In this document: in pieces, positions 6,489 to 10,724 of the stretch
Numbering within the stretch: position 1 is the first letter of the stretch
How the letters are laid out: every line of letters starts with the position of its first letter
Assembly (NCBI GenBank): GCA_041658885.1
Contig: JBAZZJ010000011.1
Coordinates: 1-10,724, forward strand
Length of the DNA: 10,724 nucleotides
Reading direction: 5' to 3'
Origin: VMGX01 sp041658885
GTDB taxonomy: Bacteria; Patescibacteriota; Minisyncoccia; Phycocordibacterales; 21-14-all-36-13
Translations under genes and position numbers: made by a program
Notes under the pieces: model-generated
Told to the model about the DNA's origin: nothing
Seen by the model: the letters and a program-made list of their open reading frames with translations, nothing else
The model's database searches: none

Positions 6489-7079
6489 TTATTTTATATT
6501 TTTTGGTTTAGAAATTATATCATCAACAATTCCGTACTTTTTGGCTTCATCGGAAGTCATCCAGTAATCACGATCGGAATCTTTATCAACTTGTTCAATT
6601 TTTTTATTTGTATTTTGGGCAAGAATTTTATTCAAAGTTTCTTTCGTGCGAAGAATGTGTTTAGCATTAATTGCAATATCGGACGCTTGTCCCTCTGTGC
6701 CACCCATAACTTGGTGAATCATAACTTCAGAATTTGGAAGTGAGAATCTTTTTCCTTTTTTTCCAGAAGAAAGTATGAGTGCGCTCATTGAAGCGGCGAT
6801 ACCGACGCAGATAGTAGAGACATCGCTTTTAATAAAGTTCATTGTGTCTATAATTGCAAGTCCGGCGGTGACTGAGCCACCAGGGGAGTTGATATAAAGA
6901 TAAACGTCTTTCTTTGAGTCAGTATGGTCAAGATAAAGAAGCTGAGCAATGATAAGGTTCGCGACGTGGTCATTGATAGGACCACCTAGGAAAATAATAC
7001 GCTCATTTAAAAGGCGAGAGTATATATCATAAGCTCTTTCTCCAAATTGTGATTTTTCTATAACGGTTGGGATTAACAT
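6489..7079 (-). CDS. clpP: ATP-dependent Clp protease proteolytic subunit
   Basis: This 196-residue serine peptidase forms the two-ring chamber that degrades unfolded proteins fed by a Clp ATPase. The catalytic triad is readable by alignment to E. coli ClpP: S97 in AASMSA, H122 in MIHQ, and D171 in SDRDYWMT. The oxyanion-loop sequence SPGGSV is at 65-70 and KRFSLPNSEVMIHQ at 110-123. Length matches the family. It follows tig on the same strand with a 109-bp gap, the classic tig-clpP order; clpX is not next to it. The N-terminus LIPTVIEKSQFGERAYDIYS is the usual start, supporting ATG at 7079. No Shine-Dalgarno sequence is clear. Confidence 0.98.
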   Translation of the reverse strand: MLIPTVIEKSQFGERAYDIYSRLLNERIIFLGGPINDHVANLIIAQLLYLDHTDSKKDVYLYINSPGGSVTAGLAIIDTMNFIKSDVSTICVGIAASMSALILSSGKKGKRFSLPNSEVMIHQVMGGTEGQASDIAINAKHILRTKETLNKILAQNTNKKIEQVDKDSDRDYWMTSDEAKKYGIVDDIISKPKNIK

Positions 7080-7090
7080 AAATTTTATAA

Positions 7091-7119
7091 GTAGTTAGTA
7101 GTAAGTAGTAAGAAGTAAG
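7091..7119 (+). repeat. Heptad repeat, copy B, inverted, upstream of clpP
   Basis: On the plus strand this is GTAGTTA, GTAGTAA, GTAGTAA, GAAGTAA plus G: four 7-nt units, 29 bases. Its orientation is opposite to the copies at 4572 and 7164. It pairs imperfectly with the 7164-7192 copy (23 of 29 positions), so the tig-clpP transcript could fold a large hairpin between the two genes. Confidence 0.8.
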
Positions 7120-7134
7120 GGAATCGACATTTGT

Positions 7135-7143
7135 ATTTTATCA
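7135..7143 (-). promoter_or_regulatory. Candidate clpP promoter (extended -10)
   Basis: On the minus strand the sequence reads TGATAAAAT, an extended -10 (TGnTAAAAT), in the tig-clpP gap. The -35 region (CTTTTA near 7158-7163) is poor, as tolerated for extended -10 promoters. It would give a leader of roughly 50 nt containing heptad repeat copy B. Read-through from tig is equally possible. Confidence 0.35.
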
Positions 7144-7163
7144 TAATTTATCTATTTTAAAAG

Positions 7164-7192
7164 CTTTCTACTTGCTACTTTCTACCTACTAC
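7164..7192 (-). repeat. Heptad repeat, copy C, at the tig stop codon
   Basis: On the minus strand this is GTAGTAG, GTAGAAA, GTAGCAA, GTAGAAA plus G, again four 7-nt units and 29 bases. The first TAG is the tig stop codon (7189-7191). More TAG triplets follow in all three frames. The element therefore supplies the natural stop of tig and would stop read-through in any frame. Confidence 0.8.
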
Positions 7193-8319
7193 TTTTGCGT
7201 TTCGAGAAATGCAAAAACTTTCTCATTCTCTAACATCTGTTCTACATAAGCGCGGGCGCGGGTAGGGTCGGCGTCTTTATACATCTCGGTGATTTTGACG
7301 ACATCTTTTTCTATTTCTTCTTTGGTGGGGGCAAGTTTTTCTTTTTCGGAGATGGTGTGGATGACAATTTGAAGTTTCGCGCGTTTTTCAGCATCAGCTC
7401 GCCATTCGTTTCTCAAGTTTTCTTTCGTTTTATTTATTTGTTTCAAATAATCTTCCATTTTTAATCCAGCATTGGTGATGTCGGCTTCTAGCCTGTATAA
7501 CATTTTATCTGTTTCGCTTTGAATTAAAATTTCTGGAATTTCTCCTTGCGTTTGTTTCACTAATTCTTCTACAATTGCTAGACGAACCTTATCTTTCGCG
7601 ACAGTTTCTTTTTCTATTTTCATATTTCCACGAATTTTTTCTTTAAGTTCATCGGCTGTTTTAAATTTGCCAAAAGATTTTGCAAATTCATCATCAAATG
7701 CTGGATATTCACTTTCTGGGATCTCGGCGTGGGTGGCAGCATGTTCTTCTTCCCTAAACGCTTCTTCGGAAGCGTCGGGCGATCCAGCAGAGCTGGATTT
7801 AGCCTTCATATGTTCGTGACCTTCATGACTTGCACCACGAGCTTGCTCGGCACGCATTTTACGAAGGTCAAGAATAACTTTTTCTATTTCTTTCTCGTCA
7901 ACAACAATTTCCTTTTTATTTTCCTCTTTTGAATTTTCTGCCTTTGCTATTTTTTTGTAATCTCCCAATTTCATTTCTGGAAGAACTGCGGTAACGATTT
8001 TAAATTCTAAGTCAGAACCTTTACCGATTTTTGTAATAGAAATTTGTGGGCGACCAATAGCGTCTATTTTATTCTCTTCTAAAATTTTAATATAATTTTC
8101 TTGTAAAGCTACTTCCGCCATTTCTTCTAATAATTGCATTTCTTGCACATTTTCTTTAACAATAGCAACAGGAGCTTTGCCCTTGCGGAAGCCCGGAAGT
8201 TCCATCCTTTCGCCGATTCTCTCAAGTGCTTTCTCCTCATATTTTTCAAATTCTGCCACCTCTAAAACCCCTGTTATTTCTATCTCACTTTTTTCTAATT
8301 TTTTAATTATTGTTTTCAT
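7189..8319 (-). CDS. tig: Trigger factor, without a PPIase domain
   Basis: This 376-residue ribosome-associated chaperone meets nascent chains at the exit tunnel. The N-terminal ribosome-binding domain (about 1-120) carries the signature GFRKGKAP at 43-50, which contacts the exit-site ribosomal protein. The C-terminal arm domain is helical (about 205-376). The FKBP-like PPIase domain that sits between them in E. coli (432 residues) is absent. In its place is a short low-complexity linker (about 155-205), rich in His, Ser, Ala and Glu. Residues 173-189 of that linker are encoded by a double-hairpin DNA element (see 7754-7802). Loss of the PPIase domain is known in reduced genomes. The gene leads the tig-clpP block. 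ATG at 8319 is supported by the family's N-terminus and the promoter 9 nt upstream. Confidence 0.95.
   Translation of the reverse strand: MKTIIKKLEKSEIEITGVLEVAEFEKYEEKALERIGERMELPGFRKGKAPVAIVKENVQEMQLLEEMAEVALQENYIKILEENKIDAIGRPQISITKIGKGSDLEFKIVTAVLPEMKLGDYKKIAKAENSKEENKKEIVVDEKEIEKVILDLRKMRAEQARGASHEGHEHMKAKSSSAGSPDASEEAFREEEHAATHAEIPESEYPAFDDEFAKSFGKFKTADELKEKIRGNMKIEKETVAKDKVRLAIVEELVKQTQGEIPEILIQSETDKMLYRLEADITNAGLKMEDYLKQINKTKENLRNEWRADAEKRAKLQIVIHTISEKEKLAPTKEEIEKDVVKITEMYKDADPTRARAYVEQMLENEKVFAFLETQK
7754..7802. repeat. In-frame double-hairpin palindromic element inside tig
   Basis: Two perfect hairpins lie side by side and are closed by an outer stem. CGCTTC (7759-7764) pairs with GAAGCG (7769-7774) around a TTCG loop. 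ATCCAGC (7782-7788) pairs with GCTGGAT (7792-7798) around AGA. The outer pair is CTAAA (7754-7758) with TTTAG (7798-7802). The GC content is visibly higher than the surrounding gene. The element is translated in frame as A-K-S-S-S-A-G-S-P-D-A-S-E-E-A-F-R within the disordered linker. This resembles the in-frame palindromic elements of Rickettsia in principle. Mobility is inferred. Confidence 0.6.
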
Positions 8320-8328
8320 GGTTTTTAT

Positions 8329-8357
8329 ATCTTATACTAAAACTTGATTTTTTTCAA
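8329..8357 (-). promoter_or_regulatory. Promoter of tig
   Basis: On the minus strand, TTGAAA (8357-8352), a 17-nt spacer and TAAGAT (8334-8329) form a sigma-70-type promoter. The start codon begins 9 nt after the -10 box, so the transcript would be almost leaderless (about 2-3 nt). No Shine-Dalgarno site is seen. Confidence 0.5.
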
Positions 8358-8388
8358 ATTAAATTAATTCATATATTTTTTAAACTTC

Positions 8389-8418
8389 CATCAGCTTACG
8401 CTATAGCGTAGAGCGATG
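8389..8418. repeat. 30-bp palindromic repeat, copy 1 (mixed arms)
   Basis: The core TACGCTATAGCGTA is shared with copies 2 and 3. The left arm, CATCAGCTTACGCTA, is identical to the left arm of copy 2. The right arm, TAGCGTAGAGCGATG, follows copy 3 apart from one base. The hybrid arms leave four mismatched positions within the stem. It lies 5 bp past the stop codon of the regulator gene. With its upstream flank it forms a 26-nt exact direct repeat with copy 2 (8384-8409 and 8926-8951). Confidence 0.85.
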
Positions 8419-8423
8419 AAATA

Positions 8424-8909
8424 TTATCTATTAATTTTGTAATCTTTTTCTAGTTTGAATGTCTTAATAGTGTCTTTTAATTTGATAGATTTTACATAAT
8501 CTATAAATTCTTTTGGAAAAGAAGATGGACCCACCCACACACTTCTTTGGATCATAATAAAACCAAATTTAATTAATGTTCTACGGAACCAGTCCCTCTC
8601 ATTTTTCTTGTCTTCTGGGATATCATAAAGAAGAAGTAAATTTTTTGGTCCATTATTTTTATTTGGTTCGAAATTTTTTAATTGTTGTTTTTTATTTTTT
8701 CCTAAAAAATTTTTACCATTTTTATTTATGATAAAATAATCACCTGATTTTTCTATGAAGCGATTCTTTTCTAGATAATAATAACTATTTCTCACAGATT
8801 CCTTATTGTAATTTCCAAAAGCGGGAAGAAAGAAGGCATTTACTGGCACACCCTTATAATAATATTTAGGAGTATTTAAAATCTCTAGTATTTCTTCTTT
8901 TATAGACAT
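8424..8909 (-). CDS. PaaX/Cas2-like winged-helix regulator
   Basis: This 161-residue protein has two parts. Residues 1-75 look like a winged-helix DNA-binding domain (helices plus a FIEKSGDYFIINKNGKNFL wing). Residues 90-155 form a ferredoxin-like domain resembling Cas2 and the C-terminal part of PaaX regulators: LLLYDIPEDKKNERDWFRR, then FGFIMIQRSVWVGP. The YDIP aspartate and the QRSVW strand are the recognisable landmarks. It is much shorter than classical PaaX (about 280-300). With no CRISPR array or other cas genes in view, a true Cas2 role is unlikely; a transcription factor is the better reading. It is divergent from the 226-residue gene, with a 30-bp palindrome between the two promoters that could be its operator. 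The -10 box lies 6 nt before the ATG. Confidence 0.8.
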   Translation of the reverse strand: MSIKEEILEILNTPKYYYKGVPVNAFFLPAFGNYNKESVRNSYYYLEKNRFIEKSGDYFIINKNGKNFLGKNKKQQLKNFEPNKNNGPKNLLLLYDIPEDKKNERDWFRRTLIKFGFIMIQRSVWVGPSSFPKEFIDYVKSIKLKDTIKTFKLEKDYKINR

Positions 8910-8915
8910 AGGTAT

Positions 8916-8924
8916 ATTGTATCA
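8916..8924 (-). promoter_or_regulatory. Extended -10 promoter of the regulator gene (leaderless)
   Basis: On the minus strand the sequence reads TGATACAAT, an extended -10 box whose TACAAT (8921-8916) ends 6 nt before the ATG at 8909. The start point would fall at the start codon. The -35 zone (about 8939-8944) lies inside palindrome copy 2, so a protein bound there would block this promoter. Confidence 0.6.
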
Positions 8925-8930
8925 TACTTC

Positions 8931-8960
8931 CATCAGCTTACGCTATAGCGTTAGCTGATG
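8931..8960. repeat. 30-bp palindromic repeat, copy 2, between divergent promoters
   Basis: CATCAGCTTACGCTA at 8931-8945 is an inverted match to 8946-8960 at 14 of 15 positions. It shares the core of copies 1 and 3. It lies between the regulator's -10 box and the -35 box of the divergent gene, where an operator would be expected. Confidence 0.9.
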
Positions 8961-8976
8961 TAGATGTGTGGTTATA

Positions 8977-9005
8977 TTGTAAAAATTTGTAATATATGAG
9001 ATTAT
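8977..9005 (+). promoter_or_regulatory. Candidate promoter of the 226-residue gene
   Basis: TTGTAA (8977-8982), a 17-nt spacer and GATTAT (9000-9005) precede the ATG at 9012 by exactly 6 nt, matching the leaderless layout of its divergent neighbour. The -10 box matches consensus at 4 of 6 positions, so support is moderate. No Shine-Dalgarno motif is present. Confidence 0.45.
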
Positions 9006-9011
9006 TATTTT

Positions 9012-9692
9012 ATGGAATTTAAAAAATTGGATGTAAAAAAAGTAGAAAAAGATTTAGAGTTGTTAATTTCTAAATTAAAAATGGAAGACAAGCTTTCTTT
9101 GAAGTGGATAAAAGATTTTACTTATAATTTTGATTTACCTACCAATCAAATTTCAGAAAAATATTTTGGAAAGTTGATGAATTTACTTCCCAAAAATATA
9201 GGTGAAGAGGATATGGCTCATGCGATGCAGGTATTTAATGATGTGTGGAATTGTTTTCCTCAAAAAATTATAGAAGGGAAGTCACCTCAAGATAAACATT
9301 TTGATGAAATTGGAAAATTAAATAATAAAGAAACAGGAACGCTAACAGAAAATGAGAAAATGGTAAAAGATCATTTTGAATATGCAGAAAAACACTTAGA
9401 TGAGTATTTAGATTGGATAGGAAAAGAAATTATTCCAAAATATAAATTATATTTAAAAAATCATAATGTGGACAAAATTGACTATAGGATGGGTGTAGTT
9501 AAGGCCTTTCTTGAAACTTGTGGTCGTTATGGATTTTTCGAAATTGGTAATTTACATCCCATGTTTATTAGAGAATTCCCCGATATGTTTTCTGAATCAT
9601 TTGTTGGCCCAAAAATCTCAAAAGAGAAAATTTCTATATATTTAAATGATTTTATAAATTTTATTTCTATATATTATCCAGCTATTCAATAA
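9012..9692 (+). CDS. Uncharacterised 226-residue helical protein
   Basis: I do not recognise this protein as a characterised family. It is mostly charged and helical, with no transmembrane segment or signal peptide. A distinctive patch is AMQVFNDVWNCFPQK (71-85) followed by IIEGKSPQD. Similar-looking patches occur in uncharacterised bacterial proteins, but they reveal no activity. A second patch, RYGFFEIGNLHPMFIREFP (about 172-190), could form part of a folded core. It is divergent from the wHTH-Cas2-like gene across a shared palindrome and followed by another copy of it, so co-regulation is likely. Its stop codon lies in the loop of a stem-loop at 9670-9713. Confidence 0.8.
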   Translation: MEFKKLDVKKVEKDLELLISKLKMEDKLSLKWIKDFTYNFDLPTNQISEKYFGKLMNLLPKNIGEEDMAHAMQVFNDVWNCFPQKIIEGKSPQDKHFDEIGKLNNKETGTLTENEKMVKDHFEYAEKHLDEYLDWIGKEIIPKYKLYLKNHNVDKIDYRMGVVKAFLETCGRYGFFEIGNLHPMFIREFPDMFSESFVGPKISKEKISIYLNDFINFISIYYPAIQ

Positions 9693-9713
9693 TTTTAACT
9701 GTTGGATAATATA
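9670..9713 (+). other. Stem-loop over the stop codon of the 226-residue gene
   Basis: TATATTATCCA (9670-9680) pairs perfectly with TGGATAATATA (9703-9713). Two further pairs are possible inward (G-U, then C-G). The stop codon TAA (9690-9692) is in the loop. It runs directly into palindrome copy 3 at 9714. Only a scattered T-rich stretch follows, so it is not a standard terminator; 3'-end protection is an alternative. Confidence 0.6.
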
Positions 9714-9743
9714 CATCGCTTTACGCTATAGCGTAAAGCGATG
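9714..9743. repeat. 30-bp palindromic repeat, copy 3 (perfect)
   Basis: CATCGCTTTACGCTA (9714-9728) is the exact inverse complement of 9729-9743, giving a 30-bp perfect palindrome with no spacer. It has the same core as copies 1 and 2 but different outer arms, with both arms changed so that pairing is kept. An 8-T run starts about 13 nt later, so a terminator role on the plus strand is possible but not typical. Confidence 0.92.
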
Positions 9744-9779
9744 TAATTTATTATATTTTTTTTGGTAAAGTTTACATTA

Positions 9780-9833
9780 TTAACATATCCGCCTGTGCCT
9801 TATCGGAAGGCAGGATTGTGCGGATTAAGTTAA
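9780..9833 (+). promoter_or_regulatory. Structured leader upstream of the 81-residue gene
   Basis: Three nested arms pair in order: TTAAC (9780-9784) with GTTAA (9829-9833), ATCCGC (9787-9792) with GCGGAT (9820-9825), and TGCCTT (9796-9801) with AAGGCA (9807-9812), around a 5-nt loop. The structure ends 7 nt before the ATG at 9841. It is more GC-rich than its surroundings. It could be a leader controlling the small gene, or another dispersed palindromic element. No clear promoter or Shine-Dalgarno site is visible nearby. Confidence 0.45.
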
Positions 9834-9840
9834 AAGATTT

Positions 9841-10086
9841 ATGGGAATGTTTGATAAAAGACCTCAAGAAAAAAAAGAAGATTTATTTGAAGAAAAAGAA
9901 AAAGTGCCAATGAATTCTCAGGATTTGATTAAAGAGCTTATTGAGGCAGAAGAATCACGAAAAAGAATGTTTAAAAAAGGAATTATTACTGAATATGGAG
10001 AAAAACCACCAGTAATTCAAGTAAACGGGAAAGTGGTATTACGGATTGAAATGAGAGGAGATATTATAAATATAGTTAGCGAATAA
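9841..10086 (+). CDS. Small uncharacterised 81-residue protein
   Basis: I do not recognise this protein. The first 55 residues are highly charged and probably helical (RPQEKKEDLFEEKEK, then SQDLIKELIEAEESRKRMFKKG). The last part, PPVIQVNGKVVLRIEMRGDI, looks like a short beta hairpin. No transmembrane segment is present. Translation could begin at the ATG at 9841 or at the third codon (9847), also ATG; neither has a good ribosome-binding site. It is followed within 6 nt by a strong terminator, which supports a real transcription unit ending here. It stands alone between the palindrome region and the convergent pyrophosphatase gene. Confidence 0.65.
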   Translation: MGMFDKRPQEKKEDLFEEKEKVPMNSQDLIKELIEAEESRKRMFKKGIITEYGEKPPVIQVNGKVVLRIEMRGDIINIVSE

Positions 10087-10091
10087 ATATT

Positions 10092-10119
10092 AAAAAATCC
10101 CGCAAGTGCGGGATTTTTT
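10092..10119. terminator. Strong bidirectional intrinsic terminator
   Basis: A 12-bp perfect stem has a 4-nt AAGT loop. CCCGC (10099-10103) pairs with GCGGG (10108-10112), then T-A, then A6 (10092-10097) with T6 (10114-10119). Both strands give a GC-rich hairpin followed by U6. It separates the convergent small gene and hppA. Confidence 0.95.
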
Positions 10120-10140
10120 GATTGGCGTGATATTTAGAAG

Positions 10141-10161
10141 TTTGGAAGTCCGACTTCCAAA
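10141..10161. terminator. Second hairpin with T-tract next to the hppA stop
   Basis: TTTGGAAGTC (10141-10150) and GACTTCCAAA (10152-10161) are exact inverse complements around one base. On the plus strand a T-run follows (10164-10169), as in an intrinsic terminator that would stop read-through into hppA. It lies 6 bp beyond the hppA stop. Confidence 0.6.
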
Positions 10162-10167
10162 TATTTT

Positions 10168-10724
10168 TTAAAACCAAAAGGCAGCTAAGATAGGTACAAT
10201 GATTAGTGCGATTATGTTTAGGATTTTAATCATAGGATTTATCGCGGGGCCGGCGGTGTCTTTGTAGGGGTCGCCGACGGTGTCGCCGGTGACGGCGGCT
10301 TTGTGAGCAGGGCTCCCTTTGCCACCATGATTTCCAAGTTCAATATATTTCTTTGCATTGTCCCATGCGCCACCACCGGAAGTCATTGAAATTGCTAAGA
10401 AAATTCCTGTAATGATTGAACCAACAAGTAATCCACCAAGCGCTTCAGGACCAAGAATAAATCCAACTAATATTGGAGCAAGAACTGGAATTAATGCAGG
10501 AAGAACCATTTGCTTAATAGCCCCAGTTGTGACAATATCCACACAAGTCGCATAATCAGGTTTGCCTTCACCTGTCATGATGCCTTTTATTTCTCTGAAT
10601 TGTCGGCGAACTTCTTCAACAACTTTTCCGGCAGCTTTTCCAACTGCTTCCATACAAAGCGCCCCGAAATAATAAGGAAGTAATCCACCAATCAAAAGTC
10701 CAGCGATAACTAAAGGATTTCCTA
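10168..10724 (-). CDS. hppA: Membrane-bound proton/sodium-translocating pyrophosphatase, C-terminal part
   Basis: This integral membrane enzyme hydrolyses pyrophosphate and pumps H+ (or Na+) across the membrane. Only the last 185 or so residues are in the window; the frame stays open to the right edge, so the gene is partial at its 5' end. A TTG at 10693-10695 lies inside the coding region and is not the start. Family landmarks are VEEVRRQFREIKGIM, GKPDYATCVDI, LGPEALGGLLVG, GGGAWDNAKKYIE, and the C-terminal signature KAAVTGDTVGDPYKDTAGPA that helps build the pyrophosphate site, then a hydrophobic last helix ending AAFWF. The residues that separate K+-dependent from K+-independent enzymes lie upstream of the window, so ion type cannot be judged. 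It ends against two hairpins. Confidence 0.97.
   Translation of the reverse strand, partial: GNPLVIAGLLIGGLLPYYFGALCMEAVGKAAGKVVEEVRRQFREIKGIMTGEGKPDYATCVDIVTTGAIKQMVLPALIPVLAPILVGFILGPEALGGLLVGSIITGIFLAISMTSGGGAWDNAKKYIELGNHGGKGSPAHKAAVTGDTVGDPYKDTAGPAINPMIKILNIIALIIVPILAAFWF

Noticed and set aside
6349..6567. Plus-strand open frame of 72 codons across the clpP-rny gap
   Set aside because: It overlaps the 3' end of clpP in antisense and lies within the proposed structured RNA. The translation looks like non-coding sequence.
7729..7932. Plus-strand open frame inside tig
   Set aside because: Antisense shadow of the trigger factor gene.
8424..8909. Calling the wHTH-Cas2-like gene cas2
   Set aside because: It has an extra N-terminal winged helix, and there is no CRISPR array, cas1 or effector in the window. 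The palindromes are not regularly spaced CRISPR repeats.
9714..9743. Palindrome copy 3 as the terminator of the 226-residue gene
   Set aside because: The T-run starts too far downstream, and the same palindrome also occurs between divergent promoters, where a terminator makes no sense.
10358..10555. Plus-strand open frame inside hppA
   Set aside because: Antisense shadow of a strongly conserved gene.

Overview
The window is AT-rich bacterial DNA, most likely from a member of the Candidate Phyla Radiation (Patescibacteria, Parcubacteria-like). This is an inference. It rests on a trigger factor that lacks its PPIase domain, a small PaaX/Cas2-like winged-helix regulator of a kind common in these genomes, tight gene packing, few recognisable Shine-Dalgarno sites, and several promoters whose -10 box lies only about 6 nt from the ATG (leaderless or nearly so). 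TGA is read as a stop (the metallo-hydrolase gene ends in TGA), which argues against the Gracilibacteria/Absconditabacteria code.

Layout. (1) 1-267: intergenic, with a promoter just before the first gene. (2) 268-4476, plus strand: a compact five-gene accessory operon encoding DNA methyltransferase 1 (TSPPY), a PD-(D/E)xK restriction endonuclease resembling the BsaWI/CCGG group, a ComEC-like metallo-beta-lactamase-fold hydrolase, a four-helix membrane protein, and a small second DNA methyltransferase (DSPY). Gaps are 4-5 nt or an ATGA overlap. The operon closes with a bidirectional terminator. (3) 4605-8319, minus strand: a housekeeping block in transcription order tig - clpP - rny (trigger factor, ClpP protease, RNase Y). 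The 357-bp clpP-rny gap holds a probable structured RNA. Four-unit heptad repeats sit at the 3' ends of tig and rny and just upstream of clpP. (4) 8389-9743: a divergent pair (wHTH-Cas2-like regulator, and an unknown 226-residue protein) bracketed and separated by three copies of a 30-bp palindrome. (5) 9841-10086: a small unknown gene. (6) 10168-10724, minus strand: the C-terminal part of a membrane pyrophosphatase (hppA), cut by the window edge and separated from the small gene by a strong two-way terminator.

How they work together. The five-gene operon reads as a restriction-modification system into which a cytosolic metallo-hydrolase/membrane-protein pair has been built. The second methyltransferase downstream suggests the pair belongs to the system rather than being a passenger. 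This is the best candidate for an undescribed system here. The tig/clpP/rny block covers protein folding, protein turnover and RNA turnover.

The other striking features are small DNA elements: the 30-bp palindromes around the regulator gene, an in-frame double-hairpin element inside tig, and the heptad repeats. They suggest more than one family of small mobile or regulatory repeats in this genome.
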